A DNA stretch of 64,000 nucleotides from Calothrix sp. 336/3 (GCF_000734895.2 NZ_CP011382.1:1776700-1840699), one strand, 5' to 3'. Shown: positions 19,596 through 28,475, counted from the first letter of the stretch. Notes: a model not told the origin generated them from the letters alone. A program made the numbers and translations.

Positions 19596-19889
19596 ATGCA
19601 AGAAGTATCTAACTATACTCAAGAACTCACAGACCGGATTTCGCCAATCGTTGAGAAATTGTTTAAAGGCAGTAGCTTTTATACAGTAAACTTGAAAAAA
19701 CAAGAAAGAATTGAAGATTTAGTCAATCTTTTTGGCGGACTATCGCCGGAAGATTTTAGAGCTATTTCCGAACATGAATTAACGCGAAGAATTCAGAAGT
19801 TATTGACTTTAGAGGCAGTTTCAGGTACTTTAAATGACTTAACACCGGAACAATTAAGGATATTTGATGAAGCTGTAGAAGGAAAGTAA
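19596..19889 (+). CDS. Putative antitoxin partner of VapC, unrecognised family
   Basis: A 97-residue, mostly helical, acidic protein directly before a PIN-domain toxin gene, with only four bases between stop and next start. I see no AbrB, ribbon-helix-helix or Phd motif. The middle reads as helices joined by LSPEDF and LTPEQL turns, and the C-terminus is acidic. By position it is the likely antitoxin that would block the toxin active site. If so it belongs to a family I do not recognise. It could also be an unrelated small regulator. Confidence 0.75.
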   Translation: MQEVSNYTQELTDRISPIVEKLFKGSSFYTVNLKKQERIEDLVNLFGGLSPEDFRAISEHELTRRIQKLLTLEAVSGTLNDLTPEQLRIFDEAVEGK

Positions 19890-19893
19890 GCAA

Positions 19894-20292
19894 GTGGATT
19901 ATTTGTTGGATACAAATATTTTCAGTTACATTTTAAGAAAAAATGTGATTGTAGATAATAAGTTAAGAGAGGTAACTAGAAGTGGAAATCAAGTGTTCCT
20001 CAGTTGTATTACATATTATGAAGTCAAGCGAGGCTTATTAGCTGTAAATGCAACTAGACAATTAGCTAATTTCCACCAGTTTTGTACCGACTATGAAGTT
20101 TTATTTCTAGATAATATAGATATTATAGAGGAAGCTTGTAAAATTCATGCTGATTTAAAAACCAGAGGTACACCGATACAAGATGCTGATGTGTTGATAG
20201 CTGCAACGGCGATCGCACGCGGTTTAGTTTTAGTTTCTAATGATTCTGATTTGTCAAGAGTAGATGGGTTAAGTTTAGAAAATTGGTCGTAA
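19894..20292 (+). CDS. vapC: PIN-domain ribonuclease toxin (VapC family)
   Basis: A 132-residue PIN-domain protein. Toxins of this family cleave tRNA or rRNA with Mg2+ held by acidic residues. Here these are Asp6 in LLDTN, Glu43 in YYEVKRG, Asp97 or Asp99 in QDADVLIAA, and Asp117 or Asp119 near NDSD. The GTG start follows a GGAAAG ribosome site that lies inside the upstream gene, so the two are probably translated from one mRNA. Length is normal. The partner is the 97-residue gene just upstream. Confidence 0.9.
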   Translation: MDYLLDTNIFSYILRKNVIVDNKLREVTRSGNQVFLSCITYYEVKRGLLAVNATRQLANFHQFCTDYEVLFLDNIDIIEEACKIHADLKTRGTPIQDADVLIAATAIARGLVLVSNDSDLSRVDGLSLENWS

Positions 20293-20361
20293 AATTAGCC
20301 AAAAAATATACAGGAATGAACTCTCCATCCCATAGTTAAGGGAAAGGTAATTACAGATATT

Positions 20362-21576
20362 TTATTTAAATCGATTAATTGTCTCTGTTAATAATTCTAT
20401 ATGTTTAGGTAATAAATTAGCCAAAGCGTATTTTTCTAAGACAGTTTGTCGTGCGTTAGCTCGAATTTCTTTCATAATTTCAGGATGATTAAAAACCTCA
20501 TCTACACGGTTGGCAATTTCTTGGGGTGAGAAAAAATCTACTAGTAATCCATTTTTGCCATCTTCGATTACTTCCGTCACTGGTGCAGTATTAGAACCTA
20601 ATACCAAGCAACCTGTAGACATTGCCTCGATCATTGACCAGGAAAGCACAAAGGGAACGGTCAAATAAATATGTACAGAGGATGCTTGAATTACCTGGAG
20701 ATATTGTTTGTAAGGTAGGGAACCTGTGAAGTGAACCCGTGACATATCTAGGGGTACTTTTGCTAACATTAATTCCTTATAAGTTTGACCCTTTGGTAAA
20801 GATTTACCATAGCAAATTCTGTCAGAACCAACGATAACTACATGACAATTTGGTCTACGTTCTTGAATATAAGCAATCGATTCGATGAACTGAGGAAAAC
20901 CACGATAGGGTTCCATTCCCCTTCCCACGTAGGTGACAATTTCCTCGACACCAGATAAATCTAATTCGGGTAAGACTAACTTTGCTCCGGGTTGGGGTTG
21001 GAAGTATTCTGTATCAACACCATCATGAATGACGCTGATTTTGTCATGGAATTCCTTGGGAAACTGTGACTTTTGCCATTGGGTGGGAGATAAACCGCGA
21101 TCGCAGCTATATAAATCTGTCAAAATCGAAGCATTGCTAACTCGAATTCTGGCTGCATCATCTGCTGTGACTGCTTCCTTGGGGTCAAAACCCACATCTG
21201 CACCCTGGGAATTATAGAACCATTCAAAATAAGTCAGAACTGGTGTTTGCGGTAAAGCATCTTTGACAAATAAAGTCGGACCCCAACCGGAATGTCCACA
21301 AACGATATCGGGAATAAAACCCTGGGATTTTAATTGTTCCAGCATTTTATATACTGCTTGACCATGCAAAACTGCACTTTCTAAAGGTTGGACATAATGA
21401 TGGGTGGTAGGATGGGGATTTCTTGCTGCTTCGTAAAAAACTTTTTTGATTCCTGGCAAATTCGTTTCTTTGTTTTTTGTCCCAAAGACAACTTGATTTT
21501 TGGGATTTTTGGCTAAAGCTAACGCCAAATTTCGATATTGGGCAGGAAAATTATTATGTAAAAAGAGAACGCGCAT
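20362..21576 (-). CDS. GT4-family glycosyltransferase
   Basis: A 404-residue GT-B glycosyltransferase of family GT4. The N-terminal acceptor domain begins MRVLFLHNNFPAQYRNLA, the linker region contains VIHDGVDTEYF (about 183-193), and the C-terminal donor domain has the EX7E-like stretch around MIEAMSTGCLVLGSNTAPVTEVIEDGKNGLLV (about 318-349). It would transfer a sugar from a nucleotide donor; the acceptor is unknown. It stands outside the main polysaccharide locus, convergent with the toxin gene, and its role may be glycolipid, cell wall or exopolysaccharide synthesis. Confidence 0.88.
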   Translation of the reverse strand: MRVLFLHNNFPAQYRNLALALAKNPKNQVVFGTKNKETNLPGIKKVFYEAARNPHPTTHHYVQPLESAVLHGQAVYKMLEQLKSQGFIPDIVCGHSGWGPTLFVKDALPQTPVLTYFEWFYNSQGADVGFDPKEAVTADDAARIRVSNASILTDLYSCDRGLSPTQWQKSQFPKEFHDKISVIHDGVDTEYFQPQPGAKLVLPELDLSGVEEIVTYVGRGMEPYRGFPQFIESIAYIQERRPNCHVVIVGSDRICYGKSLPKGQTYKELMLAKVPLDMSRVHFTGSLPYKQYLQVIQASSVHIYLTVPFVLSWSMIEAMSTGCLVLGSNTAPVTEVIEDGKNGLLVDFFSPQEIANRVDEVFNHPEIMKEIRANARQTVLEKYALANLLPKHIELLTETINRFK

Positions 21577-22043
21577 AGAGAATTATCAATAAAAAATCAA
21601 AATATATTACTTCGGGAAATACTTCAAGATAAATGGGTCAAAATACGCACTCACTTACAAATATTTACGTTGTCCGATGGAACTGGTGGATAAAATTGCC
21701 AGTGGCGAGTCATAGATATAGTTGTAGTCATTTTGATTAGGGCATATAGGTATAAGCATCTGGAAAATATTTAGAGTGTACGTCCTAACTTCCTTGATAT
21801 AGCTATAATTAAGAATTTTTTGCAAAAGAATGTGATGACTTGTGCATAAAGACCTTTAATTTGAACTTTCTGCATGATGTTCATTTGACCCCTAACCCTT
21901 ATCTTTACTTAACCTCTATCTCTCCGAACTAATGGTGTAAAGCCCAATCATTTGGGAACTTTATCAGTAGAGTTTTAAGTATACATTATGGGCAAACTAA
22001 CTTAGCGGTCAAATTGTTTATTCCTAGGAAGAAATAGAAAACT
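21577..22043. other. Divergent intergenic region
   Basis: About 470 bp, AT-rich, between a glycosyltransferase and the GIY-YIG gene. Only short open frames are present and none is convincing. Nothing else recognised. Confidence 0.45.
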
Positions 22044-22424
22044 GTGAAATTGAATCTCAATTATAAAGAAATGCCAAGTTTACCCTACATTCAACGTAAG
22101 GAACTACCAGCGGAACCTGGTATTTATTATGTAGGTAATAGTGACTCTCCTGTGATGTATGTTGGGTTTTCACGTAATTTGAAAAGTCGTCACATAAACC
22201 ATCATCGCCAAAGACAGTTTGAAAATATTAAAAATGCTGTGATATGCTATCGATTAATAACAGAAGATTTTTTACCTAAAGGCTCAGACGTAATAGGGAC
22301 TCTCAGAAAGTTGGAAAAGCAAGCTATTAATCACTACAAGCCAATTTTTAACTACACACCTATACCCAATAAGCGAAAATTTACAACTGTATATGGCTCG
22401 AATTTTATTATATTGCGTCCTTGA
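22044..22424 (+). CDS. GIY-YIG domain protein
   Basis: A 126-residue protein with a single GIY-YIG nuclease domain. GIYYV (26-30) and MYVG (38-41) form the two signature strands, followed by a basic helix NLKSRHINHHR (45-55) with the catalytic Arg candidate, and the metal-binding Glu candidate lies in LRKLEKQAINHYKPIFNYTP. It has no fused DNA-binding or UvrC domain, so it could be a small repair or defence nuclease or a domesticated homing-endonuclease relative. The GTG start follows AGGAAG; an ATG nine codons later is an alternative that keeps the whole domain. Confidence 0.82.
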   Translation: MKLNLNYKEMPSLPYIQRKELPAEPGIYYVGNSDSPVMYVGFSRNLKSRHINHHRQRQFENIKNAVICYRLITEDFLPKGSDVIGTLRKLEKQAINHYKPIFNYTPIPNKRKFTTVYGSNFIILRP

Positions 22425-22688
22425 AGCTTTTAAAGATTTACTTTATAAACAGCTATCATGAGCGGCGTACACGAAGACAGATAAAATGGAACGTGAATGT
22501 ATCTATTTTGATAGCCATCGAACTTTTCTTATTAAGTCACTCTCTCCGCAGCAGGAAATATTTATCTCAGTTTCAGCCTCTTCTCAGTAATCACAGACAT
22601 AAATAGATATGGAACCTTTTCTCGCCAATCCTCTTTACAATATTAAGTAAAGTAAAGCATTCTTTCACAAATACTAGAGTTAGGACTT

Positions 22689-23348
22689 ATGGTGCTATTC
22701 GGATTCGGTAAAAAACCAAGTTTGCCCAAGCCAGAGGAAGCTTTACCTGGAAGAGCGCAAGCAATGCCAGTACCTGCCAAGCACTTTGTCAATGGCAATC
22801 CTCTGAAACCCCCTTTTCCCGATGGTATGGAAATGGCGATGTTTGGTATGGGTTGTTTCTGGGGGGCAGAACGTAAGTTTTGGCAGAAAGAGGGTGTATT
22901 TACCACTGCCGTGGGTTATGCCGCAGGTTATACACCTAATCCTACCTACAAAGAAGTATGTAGCGGGATGACGGGGCATAATGAAGTGGTGTTTGTAGTC
23001 TTTGACCCCAAGGTGATTAGTTACACTCAAATTCTCAAACTCTTCTGGGAAAACCACAATCCCACCCAAGGAATGCGTCAAGGAAATGATGTTGGTACAC
23101 AGTATCGTTCTGGTATCTACACTTACACTGATGATCAAAAGCGATTAGCTGAAGCATCTTGCAACGCTTACCAAGAAGCTTTAAGCGCAGCTGGATTAGG
23201 TAAAATCACCACAGAAATTATCGATGCTCCAGAGTTTTATTATGCTGAGGATTACCATCAGCAGTACTTAGCAAAAAACCCTGGGGGATATTGTGGTTTA
23301 GGTGGCACAAATGTTGCTTGTCCGGTGGGTGTTTTAGAAGCTCAGTAA
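22689..23348 (+). CDS. msrA: Peptide-methionine (S)-S-oxide reductase
   Basis: MsrA reduces the S epimer of methionine sulfoxide in proteins and protects against oxidative damage. The 219-residue sequence has the catalytic motif GCFWGAE (about 55-61) with the active Cys at 56, then [31 protein letters not shown] and [12 protein letters not shown]. The C-terminal [26 protein letters not shown] supplies recycling cysteines. The N-terminal 45 residues before the core resemble those of other long cyanobacterial MsrA proteins. Confidence 0.96.
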   Translation: MVLFGFGKKPSLPKPEEALPGRAQAMPVPAKHFVNGNPLKPPFPDGMEMAMFGMGCFWGAERKFWQKEGVFTTAVGYAAGYTPNPTYKEVCSGMTGHNEVVFVVFDPKVISYTQILKLFWENHNPTQGMRQGNDVGTQYRSGIYTYTDDQKRLAEASCNAYQEALSAAGLGKITTEIIDAPEFYYAEDYHQQYLAKNPGGYCGLGGTNVACPVGVLEAQ

Positions 23349-23365
23349 GTAATGGACAAAAACTG

Positions 23366-23486
23366 ATATAGCGTTTCTCATTCTAGTGAGGTACAGAAGA
23401 ACCCCTCCCCAGCCCTCCCCAATTTCGGGGAAGGTGCCCGATAGGGCGGGTGGGGCTGTATTTCATCTGATGGGGAAACGCTATAT
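23366..23486. mobile_element. MITE-like element with 12-bp terminal inverted repeats
   Basis: A 121-bp segment is bounded by ATATAGCGTTTC on the left and its perfect reverse complement GAAACGCTATAT on the right. The interior has a C-rich half and a G-rich half (CCCTCCCC followed by GGGGAAGG) that can pair, so the whole folds into a long hairpin. No clear target-site duplication is seen. This type of short palindromic unit is common in filamentous cyanobacteria. Confidence 0.6.
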
Positions 23487-23720
23487 TTCACCAAGAGTAT
23501 ACAAAGTATGCTCTTTTTTTTCTGACAAATCAATGTCAATACAACGCCCGATGTTTATCCGATTGTGGAGTCAGGTTTGAGGGATATTTGCATCCTCTAT
23601 TCCGGTTTTGGGGAAAATCCCCCAATTCTTTCTCATTAATAGACTTAAACAACTTTGGGGGTTGAAATCCCCGCCACAAAACGTAATTACGTTAGCGTTA
23701 GCTTCGCTATACTACGTAAA

Positions 23721-23743
23721 CGCGTAGCGTGTCGCTCTGCGAC
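23721..23743 (+). repeat. Dispersed palindromic repeat, copy 1
   Basis: A 23-base unit containing CGCGTAGCGTGTCGC. Its reverse complement matches 28476-28498 at 22 of 23 positions. The GTCGC...GCGAC part can form a small hairpin. Confidence 0.8.
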
Positions 23744-23746
23744 TTA

Positions 23747-23800
23747 GCTCCTCCGCAGGAGGCATTACGTTAGCGAAGCTCCTCCGCAGGAGGCATTACG
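23747..23800 (+). repeat. Two copies of a 23-bp direct repeat
   Basis: Identical 23-base units occupy 23747-23769 and 23778-23800, eight bases apart. Each contains the palindrome CCTCCGCAGGAGG followed by CATTACG. They sit about 10 bp after the stop-side end of hfq and could form hairpins at its 3' end. Confidence 0.85.
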
Positions 23801-23807
23801 AATTATT

Positions 23808-24023
23808 TTAAGCCTTTGGTTTCATCAGAGCGATCGCCTGTTTCCAAATCGTCGTCTGTTGACTATTTTCATCAATAATGGACAGGCAATTATGGTCTTG
23901 CCAAAGGATTCTACCAGTAATCATATCACCGGTCAGTAGTTTCAATTCTACAGGTGCAGCTTCTTTGATTAAGCTTTGCACTTGGCGAATGCTAGGTAAG
24001 GATGTATCAAATTCTGTAATCAT
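23808..24023 (-). CDS. hfq: Cyanobacterial Hfq-type RNA-associated protein
   Basis: A 71-residue Sm-like protein. The pattern FDTSLPSIRQVQSLIKEAAPVELKLLTGDMITGRILWQD matches the divergent cyanobacterial Hfq, such as Synechocystis Ssr3341. That protein keeps the Sm fold but has weakened RNA-binding residues and is linked to type IV pilus function and motility. ATG at 24023 is chosen because it gives the usual length of about 70; an upstream TTG would add two residues. It diverges from dapF, the same arrangement I recall in Anabaena. A perfect 15-bp inverted repeat lies midway between the two starts. Confidence 0.93.
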   Translation of the reverse strand: MITEFDTSLPSIRQVQSLIKEAAPVELKLLTGDMITGRILWQDHNCLSIIDENSQQTTIWKQAIALMKPKA

Positions 24024-24077
24024 AGTCAAATAATTGGCATTTAGAATGTGGAATTAGTCTAACGGTCGAGCAGTCTC

Positions 24078-24128
24078 ACCAAATTTTAGATTTTGCTGAG
24101 ATTTTATCTTTTCAATCTAAAATTTGGT
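24078..24128. promoter_or_regulatory. Symmetric inverted repeat between hfq and dapF
   Basis: The arms ACCAAATTTTAGATT and AATCTAAAATTTGGT are perfect 15-bp reverse complements with a 21-base loop. The left arm starts 54 bp from the hfq start and the right arm ends 56 bp from the dapF start. It could be an operator for both promoters or a hairpin in a 5' leader. Confidence 0.7.
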
Positions 24129-24184
24129 CAATAGTCTGATGAAGGCGTTACAGAAAACACAAATATAGTTCATCTCCGGAAAAA

Positions 24185-25024
24185 ATGGCAATCGAATTTA
24201 CTAAGTATCACGGTTTGGGTAATGACTTTATCTTGATTGATAATCGCTCAAGCTCAACTCCCATAGTCACTCCAGAGCAAGCAATTCAACTGTGCGATCG
24301 CCACTTTGGTATCGGTGCTGATGGTGTAATTTTTGCTCTGCCAGGGGAAAATGGTACGGACTACACCATGCGAATTTTTAACTCCGACGGTTCGGAACCG
24401 GAAATGTGTGGTAATGGTATCCGATGTCTAGCTGCCTTTATTGCCGAGTTAGAAGGGGATAATCGCACCAGTGATACCTATCGCATCCATACCCTCGCAG
24501 GAGTTATCACACCCCAACTCATGGGCGATGGACAGGTAAAAGTTGATATGGGTGTCCCCCGACTCCTTGCAGGGGAAATTCCCACCACCCTTACACCGGA
24601 GGCAGAAAAGGTAATTAATCAAACTTTGGAAGTTGCGGGAAATACTTGGCAAGTTACCTGTGTCAGTATGGGTAATCCTCACTGTATAACCTTTGTGGAT
24701 GATGTCGCTGCTATTTCCCTGGAAAATATTGGACCACAATTTGAACATCATTCCGTCTTTCCCCAACGCACCAACACGGAGTTTATCGAAGTTGTTCGCC
24801 CTGACTACGTGAAAATGCGGGTATGGGAGCGGGGAGCAGGTATCACCCTTGCCTGTGGTACGGGAGCCTGTGCATCCCTAGTTGCAGGTGTGTTGACAGG
24901 AAAATGTCAGCGTGCTGCCACCGTGGAGTTACCCGGAGGTCCTTTGTATATCGAATGGTCGGAAATTGATCAGCGAATTTATATGACAGGACCCGCAGAG
25001 AAGGTGTTTGCGGGTAGGGTTTAA
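24185..25024 (+). CDS. dapF: Diaminopimelate epimerase
   Basis: DapF converts LL- to meso-diaminopimelate without a cofactor, giving the cross-linking residue of peptidoglycan and the precursor of lysine. The 279-residue protein has both active-site cysteine motifs: MCGNGIRC (about 76-83) in the first lobe and ACGTGAC (about 222-228) in the second. The N-terminus [17 protein letters not shown] and the substrate-binding [11 protein letters not shown] and RTNTEF stretches are also intact. Length is normal. A GC-rich hairpin follows the stop codon. Confidence 0.97.
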   Translation: MAIEFTKYHGLGNDFILIDNRSSSTPIVTPEQAIQLCDRHFGIGADGVIFALPGENGTDYTMRIFNSDGSEPEMCGNGIRCLAAFIAELEGDNRTSDTYRIHTLAGVITPQLMGDGQVKVDMGVPRLLAGEIPTTLTPEAEKVINQTLEVAGNTWQVTCVSMGNPHCITFVDDVAAISLENIGPQFEHHSVFPQRTNTEFIEVVRPDYVKMRVWERGAGITLACGTGACASLVAGVLTGKCQRAATVELPGGPLYIEWSEIDQRIYMTGPAEKVFAGRV

Positions 25025-25031
25025 GATGATT

Positions 25032-25053
25032 GGGGTGACTTCAAACTCACCCC
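25032..25053 (+). terminator. Hairpin after dapF
   Basis: GGGGTGA and TCACCCC form a 7-bp stem around an 8-base loop, starting 7 bp after the dapF stop. There is no T-run, so it may be a weak terminator or an mRNA 3' stabiliser. Confidence 0.5.
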
Positions 25054-25268
25054 TGATCTGATAATTTGCCTCTTGAGTTTGATTTAATTATGCAATACCT
25101 ATACCTGCACCTAGTTTGAATCTGCCCAGTTTACCCATCTGAATTGGTGGTCACTGACTTTCTTGAGCATATCAGCAGATAAGGGTCAGTTAGAAAATTG
25201 GCAACAGTAAAATCAACCTCAGTACCTCCTGGTGATACTGTGACAAACAGTGATTTCTGGGAGTAGCG

Positions 25269-26675
25269 ATGAAAAGCATGGTGCGTATCTTGAGGTGGCA
25301 AATTGCTTGTCTAGCAACCCTTCCTCTGATTCCCTATAGTTTGCAAAGTAGCATTGCTGAGACAAAATTACTGGCTGCGGCGGTTCCTACTAATAATCTA
25401 CAAGTATCTACTGCTACATATCTGGGTGGTGCAGGTGAAGATAGGGTGACAGCAACGGATGTTGCACCAGATAAAACCGTCGTTTTGGGTGGTACTTGGA
25501 AAGGGTTTAACCCTGGAAACCTGACACCAATTAATTTATTAGCTGGTGGGGATGGGGCAGTAATTCGACTCAATACTAGTGGCAGTCAGGTAATTTCTGT
25601 GACTCGTCTGGGTTCAACAATCAACGATTTGGAAGTTAGTAACGATGGCAAAATAGCTGTTTGTGGAGACTTTGGGGTTGCGGTTTTAAATCCCCAGGCA
25701 AATCAAATTATCTGGCAAAAGCAACCTGTGGCTGGACGGGCTGTGAGTCGTTGTAGTATTGGTAATGATGGGGCAGTGGCAGCCTTAAGCGAGGGTTTTG
25801 TCTATACCTATGACAATACTGGTAAGGCGATCGCCAACTGGAAAGTCGGGGGTAATCAGCAAAATGATGTGGCGATCGATGGGGCAAGCGGTTCCGTATT
25901 TACCACTGGTTTTAAACAGGATGATGGTTATAAATGTTCTCAGTTACAGATTGCTTTCTTGAACAGTTATAACTACAGTGGACAATTGAAATGGCAACGT
26001 TTTAATTGGAATAAAACCCAAGCAGGGGATTTAAGCTTGTGTGCAGATACCAGGGGACAACGTATTTCCATGGGGCGAGATGGTAAATTATATTTTGCTG
26101 GGGAAAGTTCTGGTGGTAATACTATTTACCAAAGGGATCCAGGAAATATTACTCAACAATTGGGTGGCGATCGCCTGATTTCCACTGACGCATACAACAC
26201 CCCCTACAATACTTCCTCCAACTGGATTATCTGGTACGGACGCTTTACCCCCAGTACGGGAACCTTGGAAAGAAGTCAATTTTTGCTTGCCCGTCTCCCA
26301 GCCGAGAAAGGTAACAAAGGTAATACTATCAGAGCCAGAGCCATTACTGCTGACGAAAAAGGACAAGTTTATTTATCAGGTACTTCTGCTTGCTGTATTG
26401 CCAATCGTGATGCCCAAAGAATTAATGGTCAACCTGTGGGAGCGTATACTGGTGATACCTATATCCTCGTCACCAGTGCAGACTTCAAGCAAAGATTAGT
26501 TTGGACACCCTTCCCTGGTACTACCCCCGGTAGCATTGCTGTACGTCAAGGTGTTGCTGTAGTGGGAATGTCACAAAATGCCAACCAAACTCAACCCCTA
26601 GTCACAGTCAACCCATTACAAAGTAAACCTGTAACCCTACCGGATGCTTACTTTGCCATTTGGTTGCAACCATAA
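25269..26675 (+). CDS. Secreted beta-propeller-like repeat protein
   Basis: A 468-residue exported protein. Residues 1-31 look like a signal peptide (basic start, hydrophobic LACLATLPLIPYSL-like core, then Ala-Glu). The mature part begins with VSTATYLGGAGEDRVTATDVAPDKTVVLGG, resembling the SBBP beta-propeller repeat, and later has several strand-rich units of about 45-50 residues. A pair of cysteines in SACCIANRD (about 375-380) may be disulfide-bonded. The function is unknown; such proteins are periplasmic or surface-exposed. It has a GGGAG ribosome site and no obvious operon partner. Confidence 0.82.
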   Translation: MKSMVRILRWQIACLATLPLIPYSLQSSIAETKLLAAAVPTNNLQVSTATYLGGAGEDRVTATDVAPDKTVVLGGTWKGFNPGNLTPINLLAGGDGAVIRLNTSGSQVISVTRLGSTINDLEVSNDGKIAVCGDFGVAVLNPQANQIIWQKQPVAGRAVSRCSIGNDGAVAALSEGFVYTYDNTGKAIANWKVGGNQQNDVAIDGASGSVFTTGFKQDDGYKCSQLQIAFLNSYNYSGQLKWQRFNWNKTQAGDLSLCADTRGQRISMGRDGKLYFAGESSGGNTIYQRDPGNITQQLGGDRLISTDAYNTPYNTSSNWIIWYGRFTPSTGTLERSQFLLARLPAEKGNKGNTIRARAITADEKGQVYLSGTSACCIANRDAQRINGQPVGAYTGDTYILVTSADFKQRLVWTPFPGTTPGSIAVRQGVAVVGMSQNANQTQPLVTVNPLQSKPVTLPDAYFAIWLQP

Positions 26676-27023
26676 TCTTCTTGACTATTCATCTAGTGTT
26701 ATCAGTTATTTCCTGGGTATGAATCATTGATTTTCCTTGTCCCGATTATCTTCATCTACCACATCAGGGACATCTACCTTCAATGATGCTCATAAAATTG
26801 GCTAAAATCAGCTTAAGTATGTGGATTAAATCAAGTGCAAAAGCGTGTTCGCGGAGCATAACGCACCATTGCAAGCTCAATCAGAATTGCAGGTTATTCA
26901 ATTTTACATTTGAACTCTATGTTAATTCTGCCTTGATAATTATTGCACAGCACCAATCAAAGAGAAATCCTTGCAGAGGTTTGCTCCAACTAACATCATA
27001 TCAACTATTATTCGGAGTGTACT
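26676..27023. other. Intergenic stretch with repeat-like sequence
   Basis: About 350 bp with no supported gene. The segment near 26845-26865 (GCGTGTTCGCGGAGCATAACGC) resembles other dispersed cyanobacterial intergenic repeats. The ribosome site GGAGT of the next gene lies at its right end. Confidence 0.45.
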
Positions 27024-27416
27024 ATGAGTGAAAAAACACCGGAATCCGTCACCTACCAAGGGGGATGTCATTGCGGAAGTGTGCGCTTTCAAGTCGTAGT
27101 TGACAAACACCAAGCCACAGATTGCAACTGTTCAATTTGTCAGAAAAAAGGATTTTTGCATTTAATTGTTAGTCGTGACAAATTTACCCTCCTCCAGGGA
27201 GAAGATAAAATTGCCACCTACAAATTTAATACTCAAGTTGCTCAACACAAATTCTGTAGCGTTTGTGGAATTCATTCCTTTTATATTCCCCGCAGTCATC
27301 CCGACTGTATTGACGTGAATCTGCGGTGTTTAGACGGGGATGTAATGTCTCAATTCACAATCGTACCTTTTGATGGCAGAAATTGGGAAGCTTCCGTCCA
27401 CCAGTTGCAAGAGTAG
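27024..27416 (+). CDS. GFA/CENP-V family zinc protein
   Basis: A 130-residue protein of the GFA family, named after glutathione-dependent formaldehyde-activating enzyme. The zinc ligands are in GGCHCGSVRF (CxC, about 13-15), DCNCSICQ (CxCxxC, about 33-38) and CSVCG (CxxC, about 76-79). Length and spacing fit the family. Most small GFA proteins are not proven to act on formaldehyde; a role in glutathione-linked detoxification is only inferred. A good GGAG site precedes the ATG. Confidence 0.9.
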   Translation: MSEKTPESVTYQGGCHCGSVRFQVVVDKHQATDCNCSICQKKGFLHLIVSRDKFTLLQGEDKIATYKFNTQVAQHKFCSVCGIHSFYIPRSHPDCIDVNLRCLDGDVMSQFTIVPFDGRNWEASVHQLQE

Positions 27417-27573
27417 GGAAGCTAACCCCAAATTTCTCACCTCTGCCCCCTATTTTTTTACCACCTTATTTTCTCAAATTGTTGCGATATCTCATCTTTA
27501 TTGGGTTGATTAATCATAGTGCTGGGGCTAGACTAGGGTGTTATTAATTGAGAGATGATTGCTAGATAAATAA

Positions 27574-28194
27574 ATGAGAAGTATGAAATTTATCTGGTTG
27601 TTTGTATTGGTGTTAGCTGGGTTAAATTGGTTGAGTAATTTTTTCCTGCGCGGTTCTTTACCAGGTATCTATTGGTTTGCGGTAACAGTCAATCAACTGC
27701 TGGCAATCCCTGCGGCATTTCTTCTCATCGGTTTTCACGTTTTGGTGTGGATAGTTATCGTTATTTTTCTTTATGGAATTGCCAAATGGTATGGAACACG
27801 TCGTTTTCCTTGGCGATCACTTTTGATTCCCCTAATAATTTTTGCTTTAGTCCCTGCATTTTCTAGCACGGTTCCGGCAGATAGTTTGACTATCCAACCT
27901 TGGGGAAAAGTTTATCATATCGCCTATTCTAGTATCGGGTTTGATGAATATTTTAAAACGCTGGTGTTGTACGAATGCGATCGCACGGGTTTATACTGTT
28001 GGCATACCTATGACTTTGGAAATATTACTGGTGCAATGGGGAGCTTTAAAATAACGTATAATACCGAATCAGATCGAATGAGTATTGGTGTTAGTGAAAG
28101 TGAAAAGTCTATCTATTTGCGTTCGCGATCGCAGATAATTTGCCCCCAGAATGACCCCGATAGTAGTGGTCAAGAACTTTGCCCTCAAGCTTGA
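27574..28194 (+). CDS. Multi-span membrane protein, unrecognised
   Basis: A 206-residue protein that I cannot assign. Three or four hydrophobic segments lie in the first 100 residues (about 5-22, 30-65, 82-97). The remaining 110 residues are polar and strand-rich, contain CDRTGLYCWHTYDFG and a C-terminal pair of cysteines (CPQ near 188 and CPQA at the end), and probably fold outside the membrane. A second ATG four codons in has a better-placed GAGAAG site and may be the true start. Confidence 0.72.
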   Translation: MRSMKFIWLFVLVLAGLNWLSNFFLRGSLPGIYWFAVTVNQLLAIPAAFLLIGFHVLVWIVIVIFLYGIAKWYGTRRFPWRSLLIPLIIFALVPAFSSTVPADSLTIQPWGKVYHIAYSSIGFDEYFKTLVLYECDRTGLYCWHTYDFGNITGAMGSFKITYNTESDRMSIGVSESEKSIYLRSRSQIICPQNDPDSSGQELCPQA

Positions 28195-28235
28195 TATGAC
28201 TAAGGAATAGCCACAGAGAACCATAAGTATTTAGT

Positions 28236-28346
28236 CTACAAAACGGTAATTGCGAATTTTCCCCGCACTTGACACTGTTCCACATGGTGGATTGCCGCAG
28301 GAACTTCCCCCAAAGGATAAACTCGATAGACTGCAATAAAAGCCAT
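28236..28346 (-). pseudogene. C-terminal remnant of a zinc-type dehydrogenase (MDR family)
   Basis: The minus strand encodes 36 residues containing YRVYPLGEVPAAIHHVEQC and VRGKFAITVL. This reads like the last 30 residues of quinone oxidoreductases and zinc-binding alcohol dehydrogenases, whose end is typically a V(Y/F)PLE-type motif, AHRHVE and GKVVI. No nucleotide-binding or catalytic domain is found upstream, so it is a truncated relic. Confidence 0.6.
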
Positions 28347-28475
28347 CAGAAATGAATCGGAATTCTGAGTTGCAGATAACTAACTTTTTCAATTAAGTAA
28401 GTCGATGAAAATAAACCCAACTATGTAACAGAATGTAAAATTGACAAAACCGTTGCGGTTGCTTCATTTCACTGA

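Larger units (their letters stand above)
23349..23807. other. Repeat-rich intergenic region
   Basis: About 460 bp between msrA and hfq, which converge. It contains a MITE-like element (23366-23486), a dispersed palindromic repeat (23721-23743) and two copies of a 23-bp direct repeat (23747-23800). No gene is supported. Confidence 0.75.

Noticed and set aside
22421..22606. 61-residue frame after the GIY-YIG gene
   Set aside because: No ribosome site of its own beyond the overlap and no recognisable features.
23386..23580. 64-residue frame after msrA
   Set aside because: Mostly translated from the MITE-like element.
26783..27031. 82-residue frame before the GFA gene
   Set aside because: Crosses an intergenic repeat-like segment and the GFA start.
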